64,000 nt of DNA from Verrucomicrobiota bacterium. GTDB lineage: Bacteria > Verrucomicrobiota > Verrucomicrobiia > Opitutales > Opitutaceae. Of the stretch, positions 34,941-43,222 are shown piece after piece. How positions within the stretch are numbered: the stretch's first letter is position 1; each line of letters starts with the position of its first letter. The stretch is taken from assembly GCA_016235555.1 (NCBI GenBank), contig JACRKC010000005.1, positions 37,092 to 101,091 of the forward strand, in the 5' to 3' direction. The notes under the pieces were generated by a model that did not search any database, was not told the origin of the DNA, and saw only the letters and a program-made list of their open reading frames with translations. Position numbers and translations under genes: made by a program.

Positions 34941-37898
34941 TCACTGCTCGGACTTCAAAAACGCGATCAGCGACGCCAGCTCCTCCTTCGTCATCGCCTG
35001 CTCGAGCCCGTCGGGCATGAGCGAAACTCCGGCGGCGCTCAGCGACACGATCGCGGTCCGCAACACGATCTCCTCCGGCCCCGCCGCTGTGCGCAACGTC
35101 ACCGCGCTGTCCGTCTCTGCGACCACCCAGCCGGTCAAAGTGCGGGCGTCGCGCGTCTCGTCGGTGACCTCCTGATAGGCCGGCGCCACCTCGTAATTCG
35201 GCACGACCGTGTGCAACAGGATCGCCTCAGCCGGTTGATTCCGAATGCCGGTCAAATCGGGACCGACCTTGCCACCAACGCCCCCGCGAGTGTGGCAGGT
35301 CGCACAAATTCGCGTAAACACGTCGCGTCCTTTCGCCGCGTCAGCCGGGGTTGAGATCACCTCACGAAGGTTTCGATAGACAGCCATGCGATCCCCGGCC
35401 TCAATGCGCTTGAACGCCGCCTCGGCCCGCGTCTTCACTCCGGCATTCGCATGTTTTTGAAGTTGGGTGCGCTTCGCGGGTGGAATTTCCGTCGGCGCCA
35501 GCGTGCCGCGCTCAATCGCTTCGAACAACGCGAGCAACATCGGCAACTTTGCCGTCACCGCCGCCAGCACTGCCGCGCGCATCTGCGGCGAGTAGCGCGA
35601 CCATTTTTCCGCCTCCAGCAACAGCGCACCACTCGCTTGATCGCCTGCTCGCTCGCACGCCCGCACCACCGCCAGCTGCACCTCGATCGGCTGCCGTGGC
35701 GCCAGCATCTCCCGAAACAGCCCGGCGGCGCGGCCCGGGCCGAAGATACCCAACAAGGTCAATGCCGCCGCCCGATCAGCCGGCGCCTTCGCGGGGTCCC
35801 GCGCCAACCGCTCGGCACGTCCGAGAAACTGCCGCACGGCGGCCCGCAATCCTTCGTCCCCCGAGCGGAAGGCCCGGCCGAATTCCGCGTCGTCCGTCTT
35901 CCCCGCCGCCGGCCGCCCTTGCCAGCCCTCGGCCAGACCCAGCACCGCATTGACGCGCTCCGCGATGTCGGCACCGGGCTCCATCATGTCGCGCAAAAAC
36001 GCCGCCCCCGCCTCGAAGGTCGCCGCGGTTCCAAACAACCGTCCGAGGTCCTGCAGCAGAAACCGCACCCCGCGCGCGTCGGTCCCTCGTTGCGACCGCA
36101 ACGCCGCATAAAACCCTTCGAGTCTCCCGCCCACCCCACTCAACACCGCCGCCCTCGTCCAGCGGTCCGCCCCATCGCGCGCGCCGATGAGCGCCAGCGT
36201 CTCGATCACGCGCGGCCCGGCACTCCCGGAGAGGGCCAGCGCGCACGCGAAGCGCACGCGGGCATCCTCATCCGACGCGAGGTCCGAGATCGCTTTGAGC
36301 AGGGCCGGCGACTTCGCCAGCGCCGCTGCCGCGAGACCAACCGCGTGCTCACGCGCCCCCGCGTGCCTGTCGCGCAACGCCACCAGCATGGCGGCTTCAT
36401 CCAGCGCCGCACCCGCTGCCAGCAGCGCCCGCGCCTGCACGCGCGCCGCCGCCTGGTCCGCCCCCGTTGCCACCTCGGCCAACTCCGCCCGCGCAGTGCC
36501 TTCGCGTCGTTCGAGCAACAGGCGGAACGCCGTGCCGGCCCGCCAGGTCTCGGCGGAACCCAGTTCGCGCACGAGTGCGGTTGCCTCGTTTACCATCGCA
36601 ACCGCGCGCCGCGGCGGCGCAGCGGCGATGCGATAGATACGACCGCAGTTCTTCCCCGAGACAAAGTCGAACAGTCCGCGCGACTCCGCCGGCACGTAGG
36701 CCGGGTGATCGATCTCGCGGCGGTGCATGTCGACCAGGTAGAGCGCACCATCCGGCCCATTGGTGGCAAACACCGGTCGGAACCACGTGTCGGCCGACGC
36801 CAGGAACTCCCGACCCGGCGTGGCCAGATCGGACCGCAGGGTCGCTCCTTCGGGGCGCAACACCTGGCGCTGCACGAGATTTTGCGCGGGCTCGCAGATG
36901 AAGACGTTTCCCTGAAAAGCCGCCGGCAGCGCCGTGCCGCCAAACACCATCACGCCACACGCCGATGTGAACGTGCCCGTGTGCGGCGCGTTCATCAGGT
37001 TGGGGATGAAATCCGCCGTCACCGCCGCGCCGCTGATCGGCCACACCTTCGCCTCGGCCTCCACCTTGGAGACTTCCTGCGTCTGCAGCGCAAACGCGAG
37101 GTGCGGGTTTCGTTTCAGTTGCCACGGTTCGAGCACGATCTGTAGCACCGGATGGCGGTTCGAGCTCACAAACCGCCGTCCAAAGGCATCGAACGCCAGG
37201 CCAAACTGCCCGCGTCCGCCCGTCACTTCGTAAGCCAGGGTGTCCGGATCGAAGCGACCGTCGGCCGGCGCGAAATTCACCGCGGCACGTTCCGGATGCT
37301 CGGGTGAGGTGACCTTGCCACCGGTCAATCCGCTCGCGACGTAGATTTTTCCGTCGAGCCCGAGCGTCGGGCTGCTCACGCGCAACTGCGAACTGCGGCT
37401 GGTATCGAAGCCCGTCAAGACCACCCGCTTCACATCCGCAATGCCGTCACCATCGGTGTCCTTGAGGTAGAAGATATCCGGCGCGCAGGTGACAAACACG
37501 CCGCCCCGCCAGCAGACGATGCCGTTCGGATAACCGAGACCGGTGGCAAACTCTGTGCGCTTGTCGTAGTGTCCGTCTCCATCCGTGTCGGTGAGCAGCG
37601 CCACGCGTCCCTCGGTCGTGAGATTCTTGCCGTCGACCGGTTCCGGGTAGCCGCGCCCCTCCACCACGAACAGCCGCCCTTGTTCATCGAACGCGATCGC
37701 CACCGGCGAGGCCACCAACGGCTCCGCGGCGACGAGGTCCAAGCGCAGCCCGGCCTCCAGTTGAAAGGTCTTCAGCGCCTCCGCGGGCGGCAGCGCCGCG
37801 GTGCGCTGGCGGGCCGGGGCGCTCGCCGCCGTCGCGGCCACCAGCGTCGCACTCATCGAACACAACCAATAGATCAACCGGGGGCCTCGGGGTAGCAT
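34941..37898 (-). CDS. PVC-type haem-binding protein: dehydrogenase-like propeller, HEAT-like region, C-terminal cytochrome c
   Basis: A 985-residue exported protein with a signal segment (LIYWLCSMSATLVAATAASA). Residues about 40-420 form a sugar-dehydrogenase-like beta-propeller typical of PVC membrane-bound dehydrogenases (SPVAIAFDEQGRLFVVEGRGYP, LTDTDGDGHYDKRTEFATGL, KIYVASGLTGG, FATNGPDGALYLVDMHRREIDHPAY). About 430-830 is an Ala-rich helical HEAT-like region. The C-terminal 150 residues are a cytochrome c domain with CATCH (RICATCHTRGGVGGKVGPDLTGI), ending ELASLIAFLKSE. It probably oxidises a sugar-type substrate and passes electrons to its haem. It converges on cassette 2. Confidence 0.88.
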   Translation of the reverse strand: MLPRGPRLIYWLCSMSATLVAATAASAPARQRTAALPPAEALKTFQLEAGLRLDLVAAEPLVASPVAIAFDEQGRLFVVEGRGYPEPVDGKNLTTEGRVALLTDTDGDGHYDKRTEFATGLGYPNGIVCWRGGVFVTCAPDIFYLKDTDGDGIADVKRVVLTGFDTSRSSQLRVSSPTLGLDGKIYVASGLTGGKVTSPEHPERAAVNFAPADGRFDPDTLAYEVTGGRGQFGLAFDAFGRRFVSSNRHPVLQIVLEPWQLKRNPHLAFALQTQEVSKVEAEAKVWPISGAAVTADFIPNLMNAPHTGTFTSACGVMVFGGTALPAAFQGNVFICEPAQNLVQRQVLRPEGATLRSDLATPGREFLASADTWFRPVFATNGPDGALYLVDMHRREIDHPAYVPAESRGLFDFVSGKNCGRIYRIAAAPPRRAVAMVNEATALVRELGSAETWRAGTAFRLLLERREGTARAELAEVATGADQAAARVQARALLAAGAALDEAAMLVALRDRHAGAREHAVGLAAAALAKSPALLKAISDLASDEDARVRFACALALSGSAGPRVIETLALIGARDGADRWTRAAVLSGVGGRLEGFYAALRSQRGTDARGVRFLLQDLGRLFGTAATFEAGAAFLRDMMEPGADIAERVNAVLGLAEGWQGRPAAGKTDDAEFGRAFRSGDEGLRAAVRQFLGRAERLARDPAKAPADRAAALTLLGIFGPGRAAGLFREMLAPRQPIEVQLAVVRACERAGDQASGALLLEAEKWSRYSPQMRAAVLAAVTAKLPMLLALFEAIERGTLAPTEIPPAKRTQLQKHANAGVKTRAEAAFKRIEAGDRMAVYRNLREVISTPADAAKGRDVFTRICATCHTRGGVGGKVGPDLTGIRNQPAEAILLHTVVPNYEVAPAYQEVTDETRDARTLTGWVVAETDSAVTLRTAAGPEEIVLRTAIVSLSAAGVSLMPDGLEQAMTKEELASLIAFLKSEQ

Positions 37899-37949
37899 GC
37901 CTCAAGACCCTTGCAGCCGGCGGCTTTTCGGCAATGCAATCCTATCGTT

Positions 37950-38816
37950 ATGCGCCTCCGCCCTCCTTCCCTTGCCTTGATCGCGCTCTTGCTCGCGACC
38001 GTGCTCCCGGCCGCCGATGCGACCGCCCTCCGCGTCGTTTCGTTCAACGTGCGCAACTCCAACGCCAAGGACGGCGAGGACGCGTGGCCCAAGCGCACCG
38101 ACCTGTTTTTCGACACCATCAAGACCCTCGATCCCGACCTGATCGGCTTCCAGGAAGTGCTCGCCGACCAGCACGACGCACTCGTCGCCCGGATGCCCGG
38201 CCACACGTTTGCCGGCGTCGCCCGCAACGACGGCCAACGCGCCGGCGAGTGGTCGTGCATCGCATTTCGCGCCGCCCGGTTCACGGAAATCGCCCGCGGG
38301 GATTTCTGGCTCTCGGAGACGCCCGAGGTGCCCGGCAGCAAATCGTGGGACGCCGCGCTCACGCGCATCTGCTCGTGGGTGCGACTCCGCGACCAACGCA
38401 GCGGCCGGGAGTTCGTTTACGCCAACACCCATTTCGACCACATCGGCAAGGTCGCGCGTTACGAGGCGAGCAAACTCATCGCGCGCCGGGTCGCCACCCT
38501 CGCCGCCGGCGCTCCGGCGTTGCTGACCGGCGACCTCAACATCAACGAGGACAATCCCGCCTACGCCGTGCTCGTGCGCCCCGAGTCGGCCGACGCGATC
38601 CGCTGGATCGACGCCTTCCGCACGGTGCATCCCAAGCGTCAACCGGACGAGGCGAGCTTTCACGGCTTCAAGGGCACGACGCAGGGCTCGCGCATCGACT
38701 TCATCTTCCATTCGTCGCACTTCGTGGCCCGCGCCTCCGAGATCGACCGCACGGTGCGCAACGGGCGCTACCCGTCCGACCACTACGCCGTCTGGGCGGT
38801 GATCGACTGGCGGTGA
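37950..38816 (+). CDS. Secreted endonuclease/exonuclease/phosphatase family protein
   Basis: A 288-residue protein with a signal peptide (LALIALLLATVLPAADA). The EEP fold is marked by LRVVSFNVRNSN (metal-linked Asn), DLIGFQEVLADQHDAL (Glu), FVYANTHFDHIG (His/Asp), ALLTGDLNINEDNPAY (Asp-Asn) and the C-terminal YPSDHYAVWAVI (SDH). These residues form the Mg2+-dependent phosphodiesterase site. The substrate could be nucleic acid, sphingolipid or phosphoinositide; secretion and the RIDFIFHS segment do not decide. A short hairpin repeat follows the stop. Confidence 0.9.
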   Translation: MRLRPPSLALIALLLATVLPAADATALRVVSFNVRNSNAKDGEDAWPKRTDLFFDTIKTLDPDLIGFQEVLADQHDALVARMPGHTFAGVARNDGQRAGEWSCIAFRAARFTEIARGDFWLSETPEVPGSKSWDAALTRICSWVRLRDQRSGREFVYANTHFDHIGKVARYEASKLIARRVATLAAGAPALLTGDLNINEDNPAYAVLVRPESADAIRWIDAFRTVHPKRQPDEASFHGFKGTTQGSRIDFIFHSSHFVARASEIDRTVRNGRYPSDHYAVWAVIDWR

Positions 38817-38821
38817 CGAAC

Positions 38822-39018
38822 GTGGACGAGGCGTCCCGCCTCGTTTTCCGCGCCCCGCACTGGCCTCACGCGTGGACGGGGTGTAACTCAAACAGATGTC
38901 AGTTCTTGGATGCCTCGGTTGTAGCGGCGGTCTATGACCGCCGAACGAATCCCCTTGGCGCAACGCCGGCGGTCATAGACCGCCGCTACCAATCACTGAC
39001 CTCCGTTTGACTCACGCC
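38822..39018. repeat. Short hairpin plus composite palindrome, copy 2 of the 23175 type
   Basis: 38822-38844 repeats the ACGAGGCG/CGCCTCGT hairpin of 26567-26589. Then 38879-39018 has outer arms GGTGTAACTCAAAC and GTTTGACTCACGCC around the inner module 38921-38989 (GTAGCGGCGGTCTATGACCG and its mirror). The latter is nearly identical to 23205-23273. Confidence 0.88.
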
Positions 39019-39081
39019 CCCGGCGCTGCGCAACGCGACGAGCGCGCTTGCCTCGCGCGAGCGTTGCGCCATGACGGGGCG

Positions 39082-40110
39082 ATGCGTTCCACCCTGCCCC
39101 GCCTGGCGGTTGCCTTGTCGCTCCTCGCCGTCCTGCCCGCCCGCGCCCACGAAGCCGTCGATTCCATGCTCGCCGCCGCGCGCGCCTACCTCGAGGCGCT
39201 CACGCCCGAGCAAAAACAAAAGGCCACCTACCCGCTCACCGATGCCGAGCGCGAGAACTGGAACTTCGTCCCGATCGTGCGCAACGGTCTTTCGTTCAAG
39301 GGCACTTCCACCGCCGTTCACGCACTCGGCATCGCTCTCCTCCGCACCGGCGTGAGCCACACCGGCATGGCCAAGGCCCAGGCGGTGATGCAGCTCGAGG
39401 TCGTGCTCAAGGAACTCGAGAAGGCCAACCCCAAGCAGAACCGCGACGCGAGCAACTACTTCGTCACGATCTTCGGCGAGCCTTCCGCCGACCGATCCTG
39501 GGGCTGGCGCTTCGAAGGCCACCACCTCTCGTTCAATTTCACGATCGTCGACGGGAAGCACGTGTTCTTCGCGCCGTCGTTCATCGGCACCAATCCCGCC
39601 GAGGTAAAGGCCGGCCCGCGCAAGGGCGAACGCGTGCTCGGCGAAGAGGAGGATCTCGGCCACGCCTTCATCAACTCGCTCGACGAAGCGCAGCGGAAGA
39701 CGGCTGTCTTCGCCGACAAGGCGCTGACCGAGATTGTCACGACCAACAAGAAACGCGTCGATCCGCTCAGCCCCGCCGGCATCGCCGCCGCACAACTCAA
39801 CGCCGGCCAGAAGGAGAAACTCCTCGCCGTGGTGAAGAGCTTCGTGAACCGCTACCACCCGCTGCTCGCCGACGAGACGATCGCCGCCATCACGCGCGCC
39901 GGGGTCGAACGGATCACGTTTGCCTGGGCCGGCGCGTTGCGGCGCGGCGCGGGCGCGACCTACTACCGCGTGCAGGGCCCGACGTTTCTCATCGAGTTCG
40001 ACAACTCGCAGAACAACGCGAACCACATCCACTCGACCTACCGCGAGTTCAAGGGCGACTTCGGCCACGACCTCCTGGCCGAACATTACGCCAAGGCGCA
40101 CGCGAAGTAG
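39082..40110 (+). CDS. Exported DUF3500 protein
   Basis: A 342-residue protein with a signal peptide (LPRLAVALSLLAVLPARAHE). The rest matches DUF3500: LTPEQKQKATYPLTDAERENWNFVP, GDPSADRSWGWRFEGHHLSFNF-like EPSADRSWGWRFEGHHLSLN positions (here FEGHHLSFNFTIVDG), FFAPSFIGTNPAEV and VQGPTFLIEFDNSQNNANHIHS. Conserved His (GHHLS, NHIH) and acidic residues suggest metal binding, but no activity is established for the family. It sits alone between a composite palindrome and a short palindrome at 40147. Confidence 0.88.
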   Translation: MRSTLPRLAVALSLLAVLPARAHEAVDSMLAAARAYLEALTPEQKQKATYPLTDAERENWNFVPIVRNGLSFKGTSTAVHALGIALLRTGVSHTGMAKAQAVMQLEVVLKELEKANPKQNRDASNYFVTIFGEPSADRSWGWRFEGHHLSFNFTIVDGKHVFFAPSFIGTNPAEVKAGPRKGERVLGEEEDLGHAFINSLDEAQRKTAVFADKALTEIVTTNKKRVDPLSPAGIAAAQLNAGQKEKLLAVVKSFVNRYHPLLADETIAAITRAGVERITFAWAGALRRGAGATYYRVQGPTFLIEFDNSQNNANHIHSTYREFKGDFGHDLLAEHYAKAHAK

Positions 40111-40146
40111 TTCGACGGGAGGGGCGGGCGCGCCCAGGCGCCAAAG

Positions 40147-40201
40147 TAGCGGGAGCTTCCAGCTCCCGGGTTTTCCATCGGGAGCAAGATGCTCCCGCTC
40201 C
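40147..40201. repeat. Palindrome downstream of the DUF3500 gene
   Basis: AGCGGGAGCTTCCAGCTCCC and GGGAGCAAGATGCTCCCGCT form imperfect inverted arms, each also a small hairpin. It is located 37 bp after the DUF3500 stop. Confidence 0.75.
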
Positions 40202-40276
40202 TTTCGCGCCGCGCCAAGTGTGCCGGTCTCCCGCGACGGGCGCTGCCTGACGCGTCGGCAAGTTTTACGAAAAAAA

Positions 40277-40448
40277 GTCTCGACGCTCCGGCGCGGGCCG
40301 GCACCGTCGGCGGCGCATCAGGAACGAATCGGCCCTCACCGGCCGGTTCCGCCAACCGGGCCGGGAGCGGCCACGGTGGATCGAGTGAAAGCTCGGATGT
40401 GCGCCACTCGCAAGAGGGGCGAACCAAGAACGCTCCCGAAGACGAGAC
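40277..40448 (+). ncRNA. Candidate structured RNA or attenuator leader, class unknown
   Basis: A gene-free, GC-rich stretch with nested pairing. GTCTCG (40277-40282) can pair with CGAGAC (40443-40448). GGCGCA (40312-40317) pairs with TGCGCC (40400-40405). Inside, GGAAC...GTTCC (40321-40350) encloses CGGCC/GGCCG, and CGAGTGAAAGCTCG forms a small hairpin (40382-40395). It is directly followed by a strong terminator and, 43 bp later, by the 86-residue integrase-arm ORF. I cannot match it to a known riboswitch, 6S, SRP or tmRNA. It could be an independent small RNA or a leader controlling the ORF. Confidence 0.4.
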
Positions 40449-40480
40449 CGACCTGATGCCCAGGTCGGTTTTTTGTTTTC
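40447..40480 (+). terminator. Rho-independent terminator upstream of the integrase-arm ORF
   Basis: ACCGACCTG (40447-40455) pairs with CAGGTCGGT (40461-40469) across a 5-base loop and is followed by TTTTTGTTTTC. It lies between the candidate RNA and the ORF at 40518. Confidence 0.88.
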
Positions 40481-40517
40481 AACCTGCTGCGCGATAACTC
40501 CCACAAAATCACGCAAC

Positions 40518-40778
40518 ATGAATACCGTCACCGCCCTCCCCGGAATCCGCGTCCGCGCGGAAAACCCTAACCATCACTTGTGGAACAATCACGGCACGTG
40601 GTTCCTCCACTACACGGTGCATCCGACGCCGTTCACCAAGGAGCGCATCCGCCGCTCGCTCGGCACGAAGGACATCGCGATCGCCCGCGAGCGCCGCGAT
40701 TCGTTCTTCGCGCAACTCGCGCTCGAAGCCAGCAAGGCCACCGCCGGCCTCCCGGCGCGCAAGGCCTTCGCCGCCTGA
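40518..40778 (+). CDS. Standalone integrase arm-type DNA-binding-like small protein
   Basis: An 86-residue protein. GTWFLHYTVHPTPFTKERIR followed by RSLGTKDIAIARERRDSFFAQL resembles the three-stranded N-terminal arm-type DNA-binding domain of tyrosine recombinases. There is no core-binding or catalytic domain after it, and the downstream sequence ends in a terminator, so the gene appears complete and not a truncated integrase. It might bind DNA repeats or act like an excisionase/transposon accessory factor; both are inference. The ATG at 40518 follows the leader hairpin region. Confidence 0.65.
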   Translation: MNTVTALPGIRVRAENPNHHLWNNHGTWFLHYTVHPTPFTKERIRRSLGTKDIAIARERRDSFFAQLALEASKATAGLPARKAFAA

Positions 40779-40809
40779 GCCGGGAACCGGCTCGACGCCA
40801 TTTTTCACC

Positions 40810-40840
40810 GGGCCGTGCCACCGAGCGCGGCCCTTTTTGT
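40810..40840 (+). terminator. Rho-independent terminator after the integrase-arm ORF
   Basis: GGGCCGTG pairs with CGCGGCCC across an 8-base loop and is followed by TTTTTGTTGTTTT. It is 31 bp past the stop codon. The remaining 210 bp to 41054 shows no gene. Confidence 0.8.
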
Positions 40841-41054
40841 TGTTTTCCCGCGAGGTCGCACGCCTGCCCGTCCAGACCATCCGCCAACCATCCGGCCCGG
40901 TGTCGTGCGGGTTGGTCGTCATGAGCAAATCGTCGTCCGCTACGGACCCAGCCGGCCAGACCGGCACGTCAGCCGCGATCACCGCAACGCCGCGGACATC
41001 CAGCGCCGAACCGACCCCTGCTGCTTCGCAGTGGCGCGCGGAACGGCGCTGCGC

Positions 41055-41822
41055 TCACTTCGCCTTCAGCGTCGACGCATAGCCCAGCAGCGCGCTGCGG
41101 ACCCCGCCGCCGTCGCTGCCGAGCGCGACAAAGGTGTAGCCGAGTTCGCGCATCTTCGGCACCAAGGCCGGGAGGTGCACGAGCACGCCGGCGGCCTTGC
41201 CGTGCTTCACCGCGGCATCAGCCACTTTTTTCGCGGCCTCGGTGAAGCGCGGGCTCTCCAGCTGGTCGCGGATGCCCATGTTGTAGCTGAGGTCCGTCGG
41301 ACCGACGAACAGCACGTCGGCCCCGTCGACCGCGGCGATTTCGTCGATGTTGGCGATCGCCTCCGGTGTCTCGATCTGCATCACGCCGAGCAGGCGCTCA
41401 TGGCCGTGGAGGTAATACTCCTCGAAATCGCCGCCGAATCCGGCGCCGCGGTTGAACTTCGCCACGCCCCGCACGCCGTGCGGCGGATAGCGCATGGCGG
41501 CGACGGCCGCGCGCGCCTCGGCGGCGGTGTTGACGTAGGGCACCATCACGCCGCAGGCGCCCATATCGAGCACGCGCTTGAACCGCGGCGTCTCGTTCAT
41601 CGCAATCCGCACGACCGGAAACGCCGGCGTCGCGGCCGCCGCGTGCAATTGATGCAGCAATGTGTCCTGCCCGCCCGGCCCGTGCTCGTGATCGATCAAC
41701 AGCCAGTCGAAGCCCGCCAGGCCGGCGATCTCGACCGTCATGGGCGAACCGAGATTGAGAAACGTGCCGCACAACCATTCACGGGCGAGCACGCGTTTGC
41801 GGAAATCAGGCGGGAGTTTCAT
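41055..41822 (-). CDS. HpcH/HpaI aldolase family protein (2-oxo-acid aldolase)
   Basis: A 255-residue cytoplasmic class II aldolase of the HpcH/HpaI family. Landmarks are GTFLNLGSPMTVEIAGLAGFDWLLIDHEHGP (catalytic His and Asp region), PVVRIAMNETPRFKRVLDMGACGVMVPYVNT, MQIETPEAIANIDEIAAVDGADVLFVGPTDLSYNMGI (metal-binding Glu, Asp). The family cleaves 4-hydroxy-2-oxo acids to pyruvate plus an aldehyde. It follows, by 87 bp, a GarR-like reductase, so a GarL-type role (splitting 5-keto-4-deoxyglucarate) is possible. Confidence 0.9.
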   Translation of the reverse strand: MKLPPDFRKRVLAREWLCGTFLNLGSPMTVEIAGLAGFDWLLIDHEHGPGGQDTLLHQLHAAAATPAFPVVRIAMNETPRFKRVLDMGACGVMVPYVNTAAEARAAVAAMRYPPHGVRGVAKFNRGAGFGGDFEEYYLHGHERLLGVMQIETPEAIANIDEIAAVDGADVLFVGPTDLSYNMGIRDQLESPRFTEAAKKVADAAVKHGKAAGVLVHLPALVPKMRELGYTFVALGSDGGGVRSALLGYASTLKAK

Positions 41823-41909
41823 GTTCGGATAAGTTGAGGGGTGAGCGCCAGAAGTTGAGAGCCCGGAGGGATCGAGTCTCTCAACCCTCAGCGCTCAACT
41901 CGTCGCGGG

Positions 41910-42785
41910 TCAGAGCGACGCGTAGAGTCGATACAGGGCCTGCGTGCCGCAATCCTCCCAGCCGCGCGCCGCCACCTGGTCGTAAAGTTTCTTCGCCCCG
42001 GCGAGGCCGGGCAGGTCGAGCTTCAGCTCGGCGGCACTCTCCAGTGCGATGCGCATATCCTTCAGGATGTGCTTCACATAGAAGCCGGGCGCGTAGTTGT
42101 CGCCCAGGGCGCGCGGCGCGAGATTCGTCATCGCCCAGCTGCCCGCCGCGCCGCCGCTGATGCTCGCATGCACCGCCGCAGGATCGAGGCCCGCCTTCTT
42201 CGCGTAGGCGAGCGCCTCGACCCACGACACCATGCCGACCGCGACCGCGATCTGGTTCGCCATCTTGCAATACTGGCCGGCGCCCGGGCCGCCGAGGAGC
42301 GCGATGTTCTTGCCCATGATCTCGAACAGCGGCTTCGCCCGGGCAAACGCCGCCGTCTCGCCGCCGACCATGATCACGAGGCGCGCTTCGCGCGCACCGA
42401 GGTCGCCGCCCGAAACCGGCGCGTCGAGCGACGCCAGACCGCGTTTCGCCGCGGCGTCGGCGATCGTTCGCGCCAGCACCGGGCTCGACGTTGTCATGTC
42501 GATGAGCAGCGCGCCCGGTCGGGCGCGCTCCACGATGCCGCCGGCGCCAAGGTAGCTCTGCTCCACATCGGTTGGAAAACCGAGCATCGTGATCACCACG
42601 TCCGCCTCCGCCGCGGCCGCGCCGGCCGATTCGTGCCATTTCGCGCCCGCGTCGAGCAGGGCGGAAGCCTTGCCGGCGGTGCGGTTGTGCACGTGCAGAG
42701 TGTGGCCGGCTTTCTGCAGGTGGCCGGCCATGCTGCGGCCCATGACACCTGTGCCAATGAATGCGATGGAGAGGGAAGCGGACAT
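41910..42785 (-). CDS. Beta-hydroxyacid dehydrogenase (tartronate semialdehyde reductase-like)
   Basis: A 291-residue member of the 3-hydroxyisobutyrate/6-phosphogluconate dehydrogenase superfamily. The Rossmann motif IAFIGTGVMGRSMAGHLQKA is at the N-terminus, followed by HNRT (suggests NADP or mixed preference). The substrate signature DAPVSGGDLGAREA and the catalytic-lysine segment GAGQYCKMANQIAVA are clear. These enzymes reduce tartronate semialdehyde to glycerate or oxidise related hydroxyacids. The start at 42785 was chosen since the family begins there. Context with the aldolase downstream favours a GarR-like role. Confidence 0.9.
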   Translation of the reverse strand: MSASLSIAFIGTGVMGRSMAGHLQKAGHTLHVHNRTAGKASALLDAGAKWHESAGAAAAEADVVITMLGFPTDVEQSYLGAGGIVERARPGALLIDMTTSSPVLARTIADAAAKRGLASLDAPVSGGDLGAREARLVIMVGGETAAFARAKPLFEIMGKNIALLGGPGAGQYCKMANQIAVAVGMVSWVEALAYAKKAGLDPAAVHASISGGAAGSWAMTNLAPRALGDNYAPGFYVKHILKDMRIALESAAELKLDLPGLAGAKKLYDQVAARGWEDCGTQALYRLYASL

Positions 42786-42874
42786 GTGAGGTTGGGTGGC
42801 GGAGAAAAACGCGGCGCAATGCAAACGCCTCGCCCCGGCGCGCGCGACTCAATTTTCCGCCCGCCCCCGCGCTT

Positions 42875-43172
42875 GGGTGTGACTCAAACTGCTGTCAGTT
42901 CTCGACTGCCTCGGTTGGAGCGGCGGTCTATGACCGCCGAACGAATACCCTTGGCGCAACGACGGCGGTCATGGACCGCCGCTACAAATCGCGGACATCA
43001 GTTTGGGCGCATCTCAGCTTCCTGCGATGTGCCGCACCGCGGGGGTGGGCCGGGCGCTCCGCGCCCGGCCAGCGCGCTGTGATTCTCGCTCGCTCCTGGC
43101 CGCCCGCGGAGCGGCCGGCCCACCTTTCGGCCTGCTGCAAGAAAGTGAGATGCACCCCATCAGTTTGAGCCC
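42875..43172. repeat. Two chained composite palindromes
   Basis: 42875-43013 is copy 3 of the GTGACTCAAACTG element (inner module about 42917-42985, with a T-to-G change: GGAGCGGCGGTCTATGACCG). Its right arm runs directly into a second composite. The second has outer arms GGGCGCATCTCAGCTTCCTG (about 43005-43024) and GCAAGAAAGTGAGATGCACC (about 43136-43155). Its inner palindrome is GGTGGGCCGGGCGCTCCGCG/CGCGGAGCGGCCGGCCCACC (about 43042-43125). A further CAGTTTGAGCC follows to 43172. Confidence 0.85.
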
Positions 43173-43222
43173 CCCCCGCCCCGCGCTTGCCTTCGCCCGC
43201 CGCCTGCGCCGTGCTGGGCGCG

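Noticed and set aside
40277..40448. Assignment of the leader to 6S RNA, SRP RNA, tmRNA, RNase P or a known riboswitch
   Set aside because: None of the recognisable core motifs of these classes is present, so I left it unassigned.
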